A stretch of DNA of 64,000 bases from Cenococcum geophilum 1.58 (lineage: Eukaryota; Ascomycota; Dothideomycetes; Gloniales; Gloniaceae): NCBI GenBank assembly GCA_001692895.1, contig KV748184.1:1674001-1738000 (forward strand), in the 5' to 3' direction. The notes under the pieces are model-generated. The model did not search any database. It saw only the letters and a program-made list of their open reading frames with translations, and had not been told where the DNA came from. This document shows, in pieces, positions 11,761 through 24,795 of the stretch. The translations under genes and the position numbers were made by a program. Position 1 is the stretch's first letter. Each line of letters begins with the position of its first letter.

Positions 11761-13490
11761 CCAAACGTACTGCCGCTGCCGCCGTTAGAAGTCCTTCTCG
11801 TCCACCCCTTTAAAGGCCTTAACTGTCGCCAACACTATCCTTATCTACTTAACCACCTATCTTAACGCAGAGCTTAAGTATAAGTACGGTCGTGACTCTG
11901 CCGCCCGCATTCAGTAGCCAAATTAGCACGCAGCTTAACTTCTCTCTACCGACAGCGTTTAATAGGTTGCCTATATCACGGCAGGTAGCTACTTTTACTA
12001 ATGGCGAGCTTAACGAAATATTGAAAGATCCTAAGGTAGCGGAGGAGGCAGATCGTGAGAAGGTTTAACGCTTCTATTAATTACAGGATTATAATACGAT
12101 AGGGGCTCCTTCGCAGCTGCTGTATCTTATATAGCTTTTGAATATAGGTTCCTATTATCCTTTAAGTTAGCAATAAAATTATTAGTTACTGTACCTCCAC
12201 CTAGAGCTTAATCTAGATAATATTAGCTACTATATATAAACCCCGCGTCGATCACGGAGACCCCCTATACTTCCTTTGCAAGTATTTAAGCTAACACCTA
12301 AGAATTTAACAATGGAAAGTAAGAAGGAGGAGCTACCACTAAGGCTTTAATTTAAGCACGAATTAGAGCAAATAAAGCCGAGCGGTAGAGGTATCTTCTT
12401 TAACTATCGTCTCTTATTGTCAGCTAGGCTTAAGAAGGGCGTATGGACTTAGAATATAGTTATATATACTTTTACTAACTCTCGCCTAAGCCTTTTACTC
12501 GTATATAGTTGTAATATGCTGCCTATAATTAATGAGGCTATTAAGTAGCAGCTTCCTGGCCGTTATATTATACGAAAGTCTTATAATGCGTCGGTTTTAT
12601 ATATAGAGAAGAATAAGACTTAAGTAACGTTTAAAATTAATCCTAGTTAGGAAGCCAGCTAGAGCTTAATTAATAATAAACTTATAAGCTTAGTAAAGAA
12701 GCACCAGAATATAGACAGCTCTACTAAGTAGCTTTTAGTTAAAGTCAGCTTTATATATATTAAGGTAAATAATTAAGCTAGATCTACCGCTTATTCTACT
12801 AATCGTTCCATAATGGCCGTATACTAAGTTAACTATAAGCTAATATAGGAGGACTTTAAGGAGTTGGCGCGGGCTATTAAGGATGGTTAAGCTACTATTT
12901 AGACACCCTATAGTAAGCTATTTAAAAGGCTTTAAGATCGGAAAAAGGGAGATAGTAAGAAGTTATAACTTGCCTTTACTAAGTTACCTACACCTAATAC
13001 TCCTAGAGTTATTAATTAATTCTATATTAATTTAACTAGTAGGAAGTACGGGCGTTTAGCTATACTACCGTTAGGGTAAAACTAAACTATAAGATTATTA
13101 CTTATAGCTCCTCTGCCTCGTTTATAAGGCCTAAATCGCGTAGCTAATCTATAGGAGTATTTTAACTAGTAGAAGCTCTTAGTGCAAAAAGACCTAGAGT
13201 AGGAGAGTAATCTTAAAGCTGCCTATTAAGTTACTCGTAAGAAGCGGTAAGACTTAAAAATTATTAGGGAGTAAAAGCTAAATAAGAACAACAAGATGCT
13301 AGTTAATATAATAATTAATAAGGGAGTACTAGAGGCAATTACTAAATAGGTATATTAGGATATTAAGAAGTAGAGGACTTTACGAGTTACTTAACTTTCT
13401 AGTAGTATTAAGGATTTAAAGGAAGATAAGTAGTAGATTTTTTACACCAGTGTGGCTCTACTTAAGAGTATAGGGTAGAATATAGATTTT
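11761..13490 (+). pseudogene. Second, unidentified gene of the mariner-like element
   Basis: From ATG 11,759 (MSSKRTAAAAVRSPSRPP) a single reading frame can be followed through frequent TAA/TAG stops to about 13,500. It gives plausible Lys-rich protein such as TNGELNEILKDPKVAEEADR and LPGRYIIRKSYNASVLYI. It runs toward the transposase, so the two genes converge. The stops are the type RIP makes, so this was probably a real protein of roughly 550 residues. I do not recognise the family. It could be an accessory protein of the element, or captured. Confidence 0.45.
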
Positions 13491-13499
13491 ACTAGTAAT

Positions 13500-13879
13500 T
13501 TACATAAGAGTTCTATAATATAGTAAACCGACTAAGGTAACGTCCAACTCCTAGATCTAATGACTTGCTAACTCTTCTATTAATCCTTCCTTATATATAC
13601 CCGCTATGGCCAAAGTAGGCTCTAGCATTATTACTTTTTCTACTTATAGTATCTACACACTACTATAGGAAGTCTTTAAACTCATTACCCTAGAGCTCTA
13701 GCTCACTCCTCTATAAGCTAAAATATTATTAAATATACTCCTTTAGCTTACCAAAGAACTCCTTAATTAGATTTAGATTAGGTAAATATATAGGCAGATA
13801 AATAAGCACTACACTACGCTTAGTAAAAAGAGACTTAATTTATCCTAAATAATAGAAGCTTATATTATCTATAATAACT
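13500..13879 (-). pseudogene. Tc1/mariner transposase, 3' half
   Basis: On the minus strand it reads VVIIDNISFYY, then VVLIYLPIYLPNLNLIKEFF, matching the second catalytic Asp (D-N) and the 'LPPYSPDLNPIE' segment of the DDE domain, then FKDFL and CVDTI near the C-terminus. Stops are TAA/TAG. It continues the 5' half at 28,073-28,800 once the gypsy insertion is removed. Confidence 0.75.
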
Positions 13880-13884
13880 ACTAA

Positions 13885-14304
13885 TGTAACGGAACCTTAT
13901 AGCTTGTACTACAGTGGGTCCTATTAATAGGCTAGGTATATAGGAATAAATAAGTCAAATAATGTAATAACAACTAGTAGAGTAGTTGCCCAACAGATTA
14001 ACTCTAATTATATTCTAAGAATCACTACAAGGAAGGAACTATCTAGGTAGGGACTAAGGGTCCTTAAATACATAACCGTACTCCTAAGAAAGTCGCTGCT
14101 CTATCTACTTCGTCTACTCTATTCGCTCTATTATAGATCTTATAGATTATATAGATTATATAGATCACATCACGTGACTTTACTTACTATTCCTTGTTAT
14201 ATAGTTCTATGGGTTCTATCTTAGACCGTGCCTATATTAACTAACTAGCTTCTTCTAACTCTTCTCTAAGTAGTTATAATATTGTACTTAAAGCGTCCGT
14301 AANA
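13885..14304 (-). repeat. Gypsy copy 2 LTR (3' LTR)
   Basis: 420 bp starting TGTAACGGAACC and ending CCGTAANA. It matches 27,648-28,067 and, inverted, 1,799-2,214. Confidence 0.88.
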
Positions 14305-14327
14305 CTATCTCCCTCCTCTNTATCTTN
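14303..14327. other. Scattered N bases in gypsy copy 2
   Basis: Single Ns at the LTR/internal boundary, at the position homologous to the Ns of copy 1 (1,721-1,806). A third set lies at 26,891-26,960 in the gag region. Confidence 0.8.
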
Positions 14328-14399
14328 GTCCTTAAAGATACCTAGCATCTCTAGGTTGTTTACTAGAGGTGTAATATCCGTCTAATTAATTTGGTTAAT

Positions 14400-17300
14400 A
14401 TCTTTACTTATAATACCTAAAGCACCTTTATCTTCTTTTACAGCTTATTAGTCTTATACTATTACTACAATATTATCTCTTAGTGAGATAATACTATCTT
14501 TATATTCTTATTATGCGAAAGAGGGGTTAGTTTATATTACGTTGTTAAGCCCTTCGTCTTAGCAACCTTCCTCTTATTTAAAGTGCACCAAGGCGAACGT
14601 TTAATTATCTTATAATATTCGTTCTATTTCTAACGCTAAATATGCACGTTCTATTACTCTAAGTAATCTTTAAGTGCCCTTATTAATCGCTATTAGGGTC
14701 TTAGGTTTAATCTGCTGCTATAAGGCTTAATAATAAGCTCTTAAGTGCCCTTGCTAAACTTCATTATTTTTATAACACTAAGAAAGAGGCTGCTAATGCC
14801 CAGCAACGTGCCCTTAACTCTTATCTTACTACGTCTGCTTAGTTAATTCGTCTTAAGAAAGTTTGTAAAAAGGTTTACTCTAAGAAGTAGAAACTTATAG
14901 AATAAGGTTTATAGAAACTTAGTAATAAAAAAACGGATTCTCTTTTAGTAGAGAAGGAAACAACTCTAAGTAGTTTGGCAATCGTTCTTCCTATATCCCC
15001 CTTAGGTAGTTCATTCTTTAGTAACTCTTCTTTATTAATACTGCCTGACCTTTTCTCTTCTAATACTCCTGTACCTTTTCTATAGCGTTTTTTAAATTCT
15101 CTAGTGGTTCCTAAGTAGTCTCTTTATAGCCTGTTTACTTTACTTTATACTATATTTTATTATTAATATCCTTATAATTAACGATCTTCAAAACTTACTA
15201 TTTATCCTCTTCTTATCCTCTATACGTATCTACCTCATAGACCGGTGGCTTAATATTCCTATATACTAGCTCTAGTATTGCGATATGCTGTATAGGGTAG
15301 ATCTTCATTTTGGCTAGTAGGTTTAACTTAAACGTAACTAATAAAATTTTTTGCGTAATTTTAAAAGGTCTTAGTCTGACGTAGTCTAACTTCTTACTTA
15401 GTTGTTGACTCTTGAAATTTTTATATAGTAGCTACACTTTATCTCCCTTCTTAAGATCTAGTTCCTTAGATCTCTTAGCGTTATAGTACCTTTTCATTTT
15501 TTACTATACCACCTTTGCTGTTTCCGTAAGGTTTATATAAAGATTTATTAATATCTCCATTCTTTACTTAGCTGTGCTACTCGTTTTCTTCGCTTATTAT
15601 AACGATAATAATATTCTTAGCTTATATCCGTAATTCGCCTTAAATAGTAATATTCCTATTCCTTCTTAGGGTGTTATATTATATGCGAACTATATAACTA
15701 GCAGTAACGATACCCAATTATTCTATATATAATTAATATAATATCTTAGATACTGCTCTAGTGTCTAGTTTAATCTTTCCGTTTAATTGTCTATCTGCGG
15801 ATAATATACGGTAGAAGTTACTGCTTGAACTCCTTACTCCGCTAAGAATACCTCCTAAAATGCTGCTATAAATCTTAGATCTCTATCTAATATAATTTTA
15901 CTAAGTACTCTATGTCTTATAAATACTTCCTTAATATAGATTCTAGCAATATCTTCCACTAAAATTTCTTCTATGCATACTATAAAGTATCCCTACTTTG
16001 TTAGTTTGTCTACTATTACTAAGATTACGTTATAATCTTATCCGGTGATAGGATCTTTTAACTTTAGCAACTTTATAATAAAGTCCTATAATATAACCTC
16101 CTATAGTCTTTCTAGTATTTTAATAGGTTATAGCTCTCTATATAGCTTATACCTCGTCGGTTTATTTCTTTAGTAATCTAAATATTCTTTTATAACTTAT
16201 CTTACTAGTCCCTAAATTCCGTTAATAATGTATTCCTCTTAAAGTCTTAACACTAAGCCCATAGCTCTATTATGTCCTTAAGTTAGTCCCTTATAAAATA
16301 ACTTAATAAATTCTTTTATAATACTCCTAGGTATATACGTTACTTTTTAGTTTTTATACTACTCTAAGTCCTAATCCTCTATCTATGCGTCTTAGATCCT
16401 TTATAACTAGTTACTCTTTAGTAATTCGTAGGTCTAATTAATTTCTCTTATTGCTGTAATTTTCGGATAATTGTACCTAATTAAACCGTCTATATCTTTT
16501 CGCAGTAAAGCCCCTAATAGCTTTTTATTATTTTATAGTTTAGCTTTTCTGCTTAGAGCATCTGCTTATATATTATCTATACCCTTAGTATACTAAATCT
16601 TAAAATAGTATTTTATAAGCATCTCTACCTATCTAACTTATCTTTAGTTAAGTTCTTTTATTATTAGGAACCCCATTAGGTTCTTATAATCTATTTTAAC
16701 TATAAATGGCTTTTCTATACCTTATAAGAATGCTCTCTATTCCTAAAGTGCTATAACTATACCTAATAACTCCTTATTATAGATGTTATAGTTTAGTTCT
16801 AGTAGTGTTATCTTTTAACTGTAGTATACTACTAGGTGCTATCTATCTTTATATTTCTATAGGAAGTATACCCCTAATATAAAGTCTAATATATTTATTT
16901 CAACCACTATCTCTAGTTTTAGTTAGTAGATTTTAAAAATTGGGTTTTAAGTAAATAACTCCTTAACCTCTTTAAATAGTTTTTTTACTCTTCTTCCTAT
17001 ACCTAAGGTTCTTCTTTCTTTATTAACCTTATAAATGGCTTAATATTCTTTAACTATTAAGCTATAAACCTTTTATAGTAATTATAAAACCCTAGAAACA
17101 ACCTTAACTATATAACGTTTTCTAGTTCTTACTAATTTACTATAGCCTTAATCTTCTTTAAATCTATACTAAGTTAGCCTAGTTTAATAATAAATCTAAC
17201 GAAATCTGTCTTCCTAGTAAAGAACTCATATTTTTTAATTACTACTAGCATCTGCTCTTCTTATAGTCTCTTTAAGACCTACTTAATATATTCTCCGTGC

Positions 17301-18633
17301 TCTTCCTCGCTTATTAAGTAGATAATATTATTATTAAGATACGCTATAACAAATTCATCTAAGTATTCTCTTAATATATTATTAATACGTTTCTAGAACG
17401 TTGCTAGTGTATTTATAAGTCCGAACTGTATTACTAATAGTTTATATAGTCCTTCCTTTAACTTAAAGGCTGCCTTTTATTTATTGCCCTCTTTAATCCT
17501 AATCTAATAGTATGCCTATCTTAGATCTATCTTTGTAAAGATTTGTATATTACTAATCCTATCTTAGATTTTGCTAATTAAGGGTAAAAAATACCTATCC
17601 TTTCTAGTAATGCTGTTTAACTGCCTATAGTTAATACATAGTCTAAGTTTCCCGTTTTTCTTTAGTATAAATAGTACTAGATATCCTACTAATGACTATA
17701 ATAGTCTAATATATCCCTTTTATAAGTTCTCTTAGATAAACTCTTTTAGTGCTCTTTCCTCTTCTTTAATAAGCTTATAGATTGGAAAGAACTTTAGACT
17801 TACTCCTAGTTCTAATTCTATCTTATAATCCCATGCTATATATTTTAATAGCTTTTCACTTTCTAGTAACTATAATTTCTTGCCGTACTTATAGTATCTC
17901 TTTAGTATATAACTTAATCCTTAATTAGTCTTTTTGTATATTACTCTAACCTAGTACTATACCATCTTAGCTGCTTATTATATTTTACGGTATTAAGTAT
18001 CTCTAATATTAACCTGACCTATAACCTAATTAATCCTTAGATTATATTTCTATAACTAAGGCATTCCTAGTACTGCCTTATTATTCCCTAATAGTAATAT
18101 ATTAAAAAACATTTCGATTTATCTTCCTTTAATAGTTATCTAAATAGGTCCTATTTTAAGATTAATAATACCTCCTCTATAGGCTATCGGATCTCCTAAA
18201 ATTATAACTAATAGATATAGGTACTCTTTCTATCTATATAGTAGCCCTATTCTTTTAACTGCTACTAATAAGATATGGTTTCTTATTACTTCACTATCTA
18301 CTAATACTTTAAATTGCTGATTCTATCATTTAACTTATAAATTTAGGTATTGTCCTTAAATTCCTTTAAGGGTCTAAGGCTCTACTACTAGCTCCCTTTA
18401 GTCCCGTAGGCCTCTACTTTTCCTAACTATTAGCTATTAGATCCTTATATACTTAACTTATTCTTTAGCCAATACTTTATTTACTTTTTGTCCTTAATAT
18501 ACTATAAACACGTATTCTCTAGGCATTCCCACTACTATTATCCGTCTAAGCATTTTTCCGTAAAAAATCTTTTTGGTTAAAGTATTAAGTCTCCTAACTC
18601 CTAAACTTCTACTAGATGCCAGCTGTGTATATA
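14400..18633 (-). pseudogene. Gypsy pol remnant (RT, RNase H, integrase, chromodomain)
   Basis: The minus strand carries RT at about 17,360-16,900. LDEFVIAYLNNNIIYLIS replaces the family's YLDDILIYS-type catalytic box, so the two Asp are now Asn. It is followed by EEEHGEYIK and then the LKKIKAIVNQ and FLGFYNYYKRFI segments typical of gypsy RT/connection. RNase H and integrase follow to about 15.5 kb, and the chromodomain to about 15.1 kb. No intact frame survives. The upstream part of Pol is cut at 18,638 by Copia B and resumes at 24,796. Confidence 0.8.
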
Positions 18634-18638
18634 CTTAG

Positions 18639-18846
18639 TGTTGGTTATATAGGGTGACTCACTAATAACGACTACTTGAGTAGGGTTACAGTGATGTTGG
18701 TTAATAAAGCTTATTGATTGGAATGAGGGAGGGTGAGGAACTTAAGGCTCCTTGCTACGCTAGTACCGCGGCGACACGTAATGGCAACTTGCTATTACGT
18801 GATGGCAGTTTGCCGTACGTGGCGGCAACTTACCTTATTTCCGACA
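18639..18846 (-). repeat. Copia B LTR (3' LTR)
   Basis: 208 bp from TGTTGGTTATATAGGG to CCGACA. About a dozen transitions separate it from 24,583-24,790. Confidence 0.9.
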
Positions 18847-19199
18847 CTAGCAACTCTTCTTTTATGGTTGCCATCTATATATAAATACTGCTTAACTATT
18901 ATAACAAATATAAACCCTCCTCGCTTACTATTGCTATTATAGTATAAGTCTCGCTGTCCTAAAATTTGCCTTTTAGCACGCGGTGCTTTCTTGCTAAGGA
19001 GTTATAGGTAGATATTGTGTTAGGGCCGTTAGGGCTGCTAAGGCGCTAGCTATAAGCAAGCTAATAGCGATTTTTTATCCTGGGGATGGAAAATCCTAAT
19101 TGGCTAGTTTAAGTTAGGGTCTGCAGAATCTAACTAATTAGATAACTTCGACCGCCGGTTAAAGTTCCTAGATATCTTAAGGCCTTATATAACTAAGAT

Positions 19200-22100
19200 A
19201 TTTCTAGGGACTCCCTTTTTACCTAACCTTTAACTTGTATATGTAGAGTATTTATGTTAATAAACGTCTCTAGTGCCTTGTTTGGGTTCGCCTTCATTAT
19301 TACATTTACTAGGTTATCTTAGCCATTAATCTATTAAATCTCAAAGAGTTTTTAATGTTTGTAGGATTAATGAAGTGCCATAATATTGATTATAAGGCGC
19401 TTCTCCTTTATAGTACTAAGCTTAACTAAATACTTATAGAGGGAGTATAAGTTAGTATATACGATTATAGGGATAATGGGAAGTTCGAGTTAATCTATAA
19501 TTATCTTTAGGGTAGTTCCAATTACAATTGCTATGTTAACTCCGCTAACTATTCTATATATCTCTAATGCTAGAACGCTTTAAGTAACGTACTTGCTTTT
19601 AGTTAAGCACTAATAGATAAGGTTGCCGTGGATTATAAAGTTATTTTCTTTAGTAGATTTGTTCGCGATAATAATCTTATATCCTAACTAGGAGCTAAAA
19701 TCTTTATTATTTATAAACAATCTATTAATAAATATAAAGAGCTTAGCGGTAGGAAGACTAATAGGTATATAGAGTAGTCCCCGATCAAGATGGTTTATTT
19801 GCTAGAAAAGATGTTTATTTAAAGTAAGAACGTTGTCCTTAGTTGGTTCTTGGTGTTAGGCGGTAATAGAAAGATTAAATAAAGCCTTAGGTTAACAGAT
19901 AGAAGCAATATAAGCTCCGCGAGCGCGTTACTCCACGTATCCTTGCTTTAGGAAATTAACGTTAATAACGTCGATCTTCTTACCTTGACCCTTCTGGCGT
20001 AAAGCAATAAAATCCTTATTTAGGGAGAGGATGCATCCATTAAAAAGTAATAGTATTATTAAATTAAGCTTTTCCTTTAGCTTTGCTATAAGATTTGCCC
20101 TTACTAGCTTATTTTCTTTAAGGGCTAAGAATCGGTCGTCTCCTAAGATAATTATATCATTAGTTTATATACCGATAATTCTAAATAGGGTTCCCGTAGT
20201 TATAATAAGGAAATATAGATTAAATATAGAAGTAGTTATTAAAAGTTTCTCTTTATAGTGCTTGCTATAGGTAGCCTACTAATGGGTTCCTACCTCTGCA
20301 ATTCTATATAATGGCTTAAGTATAACCATAATTGTATCCTTGGGATATTAGTGGCGAATTTGCTTTAGAAGGTATGCTAATATTAAGCGCTAAAGGTACG
20401 TCTCTAATTGGGTGTAGGCCTAAGTGATATCTCGCAAATAAACTGTTATTTTATTCTTTATTAAGGAGGGAGCTAGCGTAATAATAACTTGCTAACTAGC
20501 TTGTTAAATTATAGGAGATTGCGTAAAGATTACCTCCTTACTATTATCGTTATAGCCTTAGATAATAAGCCTTGATTTCTTAAATAGGGCGTTAGTAGCT
20601 TTACCCTTAATCTTGTTAACTATTCTTAACTTAAAGATGCAAACTCTATCAAACTTGGTATAGTCATACTTCTTAAATTTAAAGACTCCTCTTATAATAA
20701 GACTATTAATCTCCTACTTATTAGATGCTTAGAAAGGAGCTCCTAAAGTTATAATACGACCTTTCTTTTAGAGCTGTTTTATAAGCTTAAAGTTAGCCTT
20801 CTCCTTAGTTATTATAAAGGCCATTAATAGCTTAATTCCGTTCTTAATAGCGGTAACAAATTGCTCTTTAAAATTAATAAGATGTTAGCGGTTTCGTAAT
20901 CCCTTTAGGCGACCTCTACCGCGTTATAGTTGCGGCGTATCTACTATAATTGTATTAGAATTGTTGTCGCCTTCTAAAGCACGTTAATTATAGCTCTTTT
21001 TTAAGGTATTTTCTATAGTATCCTATAAAGGCTTAAAACTGTTATCTTTATAGTAAGGCTTAATAACAGTTAAACGGAATTAAGTGGGTCCGTAAGGCAT
21101 CTAAATAGTGTAAGTTTAACTATTAATTATAATAAGTTAATATGGGCCTAACTATTTTCCCTTTTTACGCTATACGCGTACCTTAGACTAGAGTGGCAGG
21201 TTAAGCGTAGTTAAGGTATTTAGGCTATTTCTTATTCCTAGTGCGTCGTTAACCTGGCGTATAGCGTAGAGATATTATACCTCCTTTATTGCCTTATAAA
21301 TAGCCTTAGCTTATTATATAACAGAGGAAGATAGTAGAGAATTATTAGTTATTTAAGGGTAGGCGCTAAAGACTAGTAATATGGGTATAAGTTTATCCGG
21401 GCTAGCGGAATTGTTAATAACTTTAACAGCCATTTATAAGGTAAGTTCTTCGCTAGCGTCCTCTAGTTCTGAAGAGATAATCTTATATACGCGGCGTAAT
21501 AGCGCGTAATATTGTTTTACTTTTTTAATACTATTATGTGCCTTAATAGGGACTTCCTTAACCTTAATTACTATTGCCTTTATTTATTGTTAAAACTCTA
21601 TAAATAAGAAGTTCTTTTCTATATTATAGACAATTTAATTAGGGGGTCCTAGGTAGACATTAATCTAGTATAGTTAAAGGGTATCCTATGCGTTTCTAGC
21701 TAATATATCCTTTAAGAAACGTGCGGCTTAGAAGGAGGTTAAGAAGTTAATAACTTGGAGTACTGGCTTGCCGCTAAGATATATAACGTTAACAATAATA
21801 CAGAAGTTAAAGTTGTAGTTATCTTTAAGGGTGAACTTAAATTGGCTAGGGGACTTCTGGTTTATTTAGTAGTTATAGCAGTACTTTATAAGGTGCTTAA
21901 TTGCCTTAACCTTAACTTTATAGCCTGCTTGCTAAAGAACCCTAAGCAATTAATAAACGGATAGGTAACTAAAACGATGGTGTAGTTGACGTAATTCTGA
22001 CTTAGTTAGGTGGCTTTAAGTAACACTCTTTTCTAGTTAATAAAGGAGCAACTAGGGGTAACCCTACTTGCGCATAATAGGCACCTAATTATCTCCCTAA

Positions 22101-24300
22101 ATAAGTACATTTTTAAGGTTATTAAGCTTAACGCCTAATTTATCTATATCTCTAATGTAAAATAGAAATGGGGTGTTTGTAGGGATAATATAGAAAGTAA
22201 TATACCCTAGGGGGGTTTGGACCCTAATTATGCTAAGAGAGATTGCAGTACCCTTGCCAAAACAAATCGTGTGTTGGCCTGCCGTTAAATAGTTAATCTA
22301 GATAGAGCTATTAAGCTGCTAAAGGGCTTAAACTTAAGGTTCTCCTACTATAGATACTCCTGCGGCTCTAATATCTGGCATAATACTATAAAAGACGTTT
22401 GCCGAGTATCTGTTATTAAAGGAGAACGTAAAACTCTCCCTTAGCTTATTAAAGATATCTAACTTTATAATAGAATAGAGTGTAGATTGGTTATTAAGAA
22501 TAGTAACGGTTTATATACTATTTACCTTACTATACTTAGTGAAGTATTAGTTAGGAGAGTAGTCCTTAATTTCTATATCTATAAGGAGCTATTCGGCCTT
22601 ATTAACCTTACCCTTAAGATCTTTTACGCCTTTGTATTAAACCAGAAAGCTTTAAAAGTAAGCTGTAGTAGCCTTATAATTTCTAACATTTCTTATACTC
22701 TAGCGAAACTTATTATATACCTCCTTTTACTTATTAAGAGAATGCCTAGTTAACTAGCAATTCGGTTTCTTATAAATATAGCACTTTTTTTAGCGATTAC
22801 TTCGAAATAAACCTCTATAAGGACCTCCACCTTTACCTTATAGTTGTTAATTATACCCTCTACCGTATTGCCCACTACGGCTACTATATATTTAATTAGT
22901 CCAATTGTAATTATATTGGCTAGGCGGGTCGATTAAAGTAGGTTAGAGTTAGGTGTTAAATTGTTATACTTTTTAAGAGCGTAGAGCGGTGCTAATAGAA
23001 GATCTTAATTAAGTATATACTCCTTTGTAAGTATTTACAGGATTAAAGAGAGCAAGGTTATATTCTTTAACGCCTTAGTATACACTAATGACTTAATCAC
23101 ATAGGCTAAAATCCTCTTAATATAATTCGGATAAACTACGCTAAATTATTTAAAGTTAATTAAAGAGCTTTTAAAGATAATTAAGCCGAGGGATACCTGG
23201 GTTTATAGTAATGATCCTTAAGAAGGTAGTCTCTCTCTATTCTAATATATACTACTACTTATTCTCTTTTATTTTAAAGTGGTATCTTAATATATATATT
23301 ATACGGTTAAAATTGTATCCTTTTCCTGCTAAACGATTATAATAAAAGGTACTAGCTTGGCCCTTAAGCATAATAGAATAGGCATTATAGTATTAATTAG
23401 ACTTTATTTTTACCTTCTAGTAATAGTTATAGAAGATATATAGTTTTAAATTGAGAACATTATATAATTCTTTGCTAAACTTCTTTTCCTAATCCGAGTA
23501 GAGCTTTATAAGCTCTATAAGCAGTTTTAAACTACCTTTAATTTAAGATTAAGGTAGAGGAGGTAGGAGTTATATTATAGGCTGTAGTGGGGACGTAGGT
23601 CTAGTTAGTGGAGTCCAAAGGTCGTTAAATCGTAAAGTAATAGGATCCTATGCCTGCTCTTATTAGGGTATAGTATCCGACGTTAAGGTTACGGGTTAAA
23701 TTGGATATAAAGGAGTTAAAGGTAGAGGTAGGTTTATCTTTAGAGGTATATTACTTAGGTTTTATTGTAAGTTAAGCTTCCTTATAGTGCGTAGTTAGTG
23801 CTTAATCTCTTATAGAGTCTATTTATGCTCTTCTTTTGCGTTAATAACCTGCTCCTAAATGTTGTCTTTAATAGTACCCCTATCCTTAGGGATAAATACT
23901 CTATTCTTCTAAAGGAAGTTACGGAAGTCCCGTATAATATCCTTATTTATTAGGGCCTATATTTCCTTTATTTATCTAATAAAGTCCTCCTTTATACATT
24001 CCTATAGCGCGGTATTATTGTATTCACTATCTTTGTAATATGCTATACGGTATAATAAAAATCCATTTAAGTCTTATTTATTAGCGTTTACAAGGTTAAT
24101 TATGGCTTTATTCTATATCTTTAGGTTAATATCTTCCTTATACTTCTTTGGGTAGGTTAACGCTATAGTAGGTATAGAATTAACAGGGTGTCGTACGTCA
24201 AAGGTAGGTAGAATTTTCGGTTTTATAGGATCTCGTAGGTTTGCTGTCAAGAGGTAGGCAATTTGAGATGTTGTTTAACGCGTTTTAGACGTCGTTTAAC
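19200..24300 (-). pseudogene. Copia B gag-pol remnant
   Basis: The minus strand shows RT near 20,330-20,260 (LKPLYRIAEVGTH) and the metal-binding box at about 20,190-20,100, read as a stop followed by TNDIIILGDDRFLALKENKL in place of the canonical QTDD. RNase H-type sequence lies near 19,600-19,500. Integrase and Gag occupy the rest. Stop codons of RIP type break every part. Residual + strand open frames of 69-88 codons in this stretch are chance. Confidence 0.75.
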
Positions 24301-24582
24301 GCGTTTTAGACGTTAACTTAGGACCCTAGGTTTAGTAATACTTCTAACCTAAAGTACTTAACTAAATCTTTATAAACGCGGTTGTTCTACGTAATAGACG
24401 CAACTTGGTATCTCCTAGTACTTAGTGATACTTCTGTTACTAGTTTTCCGCAAGTCTAAGGTAGTATAGTATCGCTAGAATCCATTCTATATAAGCGCAT
24501 ATAGCACCCCTATATAAGACTATCTCTTCTATTCGAAAACCTAGCTGCTCTGTAGTTAACTGTATATTTAACTACTAATTAG

Positions 24583-24790
24583 TGTTAGTTATATAGGGTG
24601 ACTCACTAATAACGACTACTTAAGTAGGGTTATAGTGATGTTGGTTGATAAAGCTTATTAATTGGAATGAGGGAGGGCGAGGAACTTAAGGCTCCTCGCC
24701 ACGCTAGTACCGCGGCGACACGTGATGGCAACTTGCTATTACGTGACGGCAGTTTGCCGTACGTGGCGGCAACTTGCCTCATTCCCGACA
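24583..24790 (-). repeat. Copia B LTR (5' LTR)
   Basis: 208 bp from TGTTAGTTATATAGGG to CCGACA, followed directly by the CTTAG duplication. Confidence 0.9.
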
Positions 24791-24795
24791 CTTAG

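Larger units (their letters stand above)
18639..24790 (-). mobile_element. Second Ty1/copia family nested in the gypsy element (Copia B)
   Basis: A 6,152-bp element with 208-bp LTRs (18,639-18,846 and 24,583-24,790) and the 5-bp target duplication CTTAG on both sides (18,634-18,638 and 24,791-24,795). It is the youngest layer of the nest. Coding is on the minus strand. The LTR differs in sequence and length from Copia A, but the internal protein order is the same. The LTRs keep GC-rich stretches (CCGCGGCGACACG) and are less decayed than the gypsy LTRs. Confidence 0.9.

Noticed and set aside
11998..12060. The string TCCTAAGGTAGCGG resembling a conserved 28S rRNA segment
   Set aside because: Only about 12 bases match. 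The surroundings read as protein (LKDPKVAEEADR) and show no other rRNA similarity.
20031..22753. + strand open frames of 69-88 codons inside Copia B
   Set aside because: Chance frames opposite the decayed minus-strand polyprotein, without recognisable motifs.
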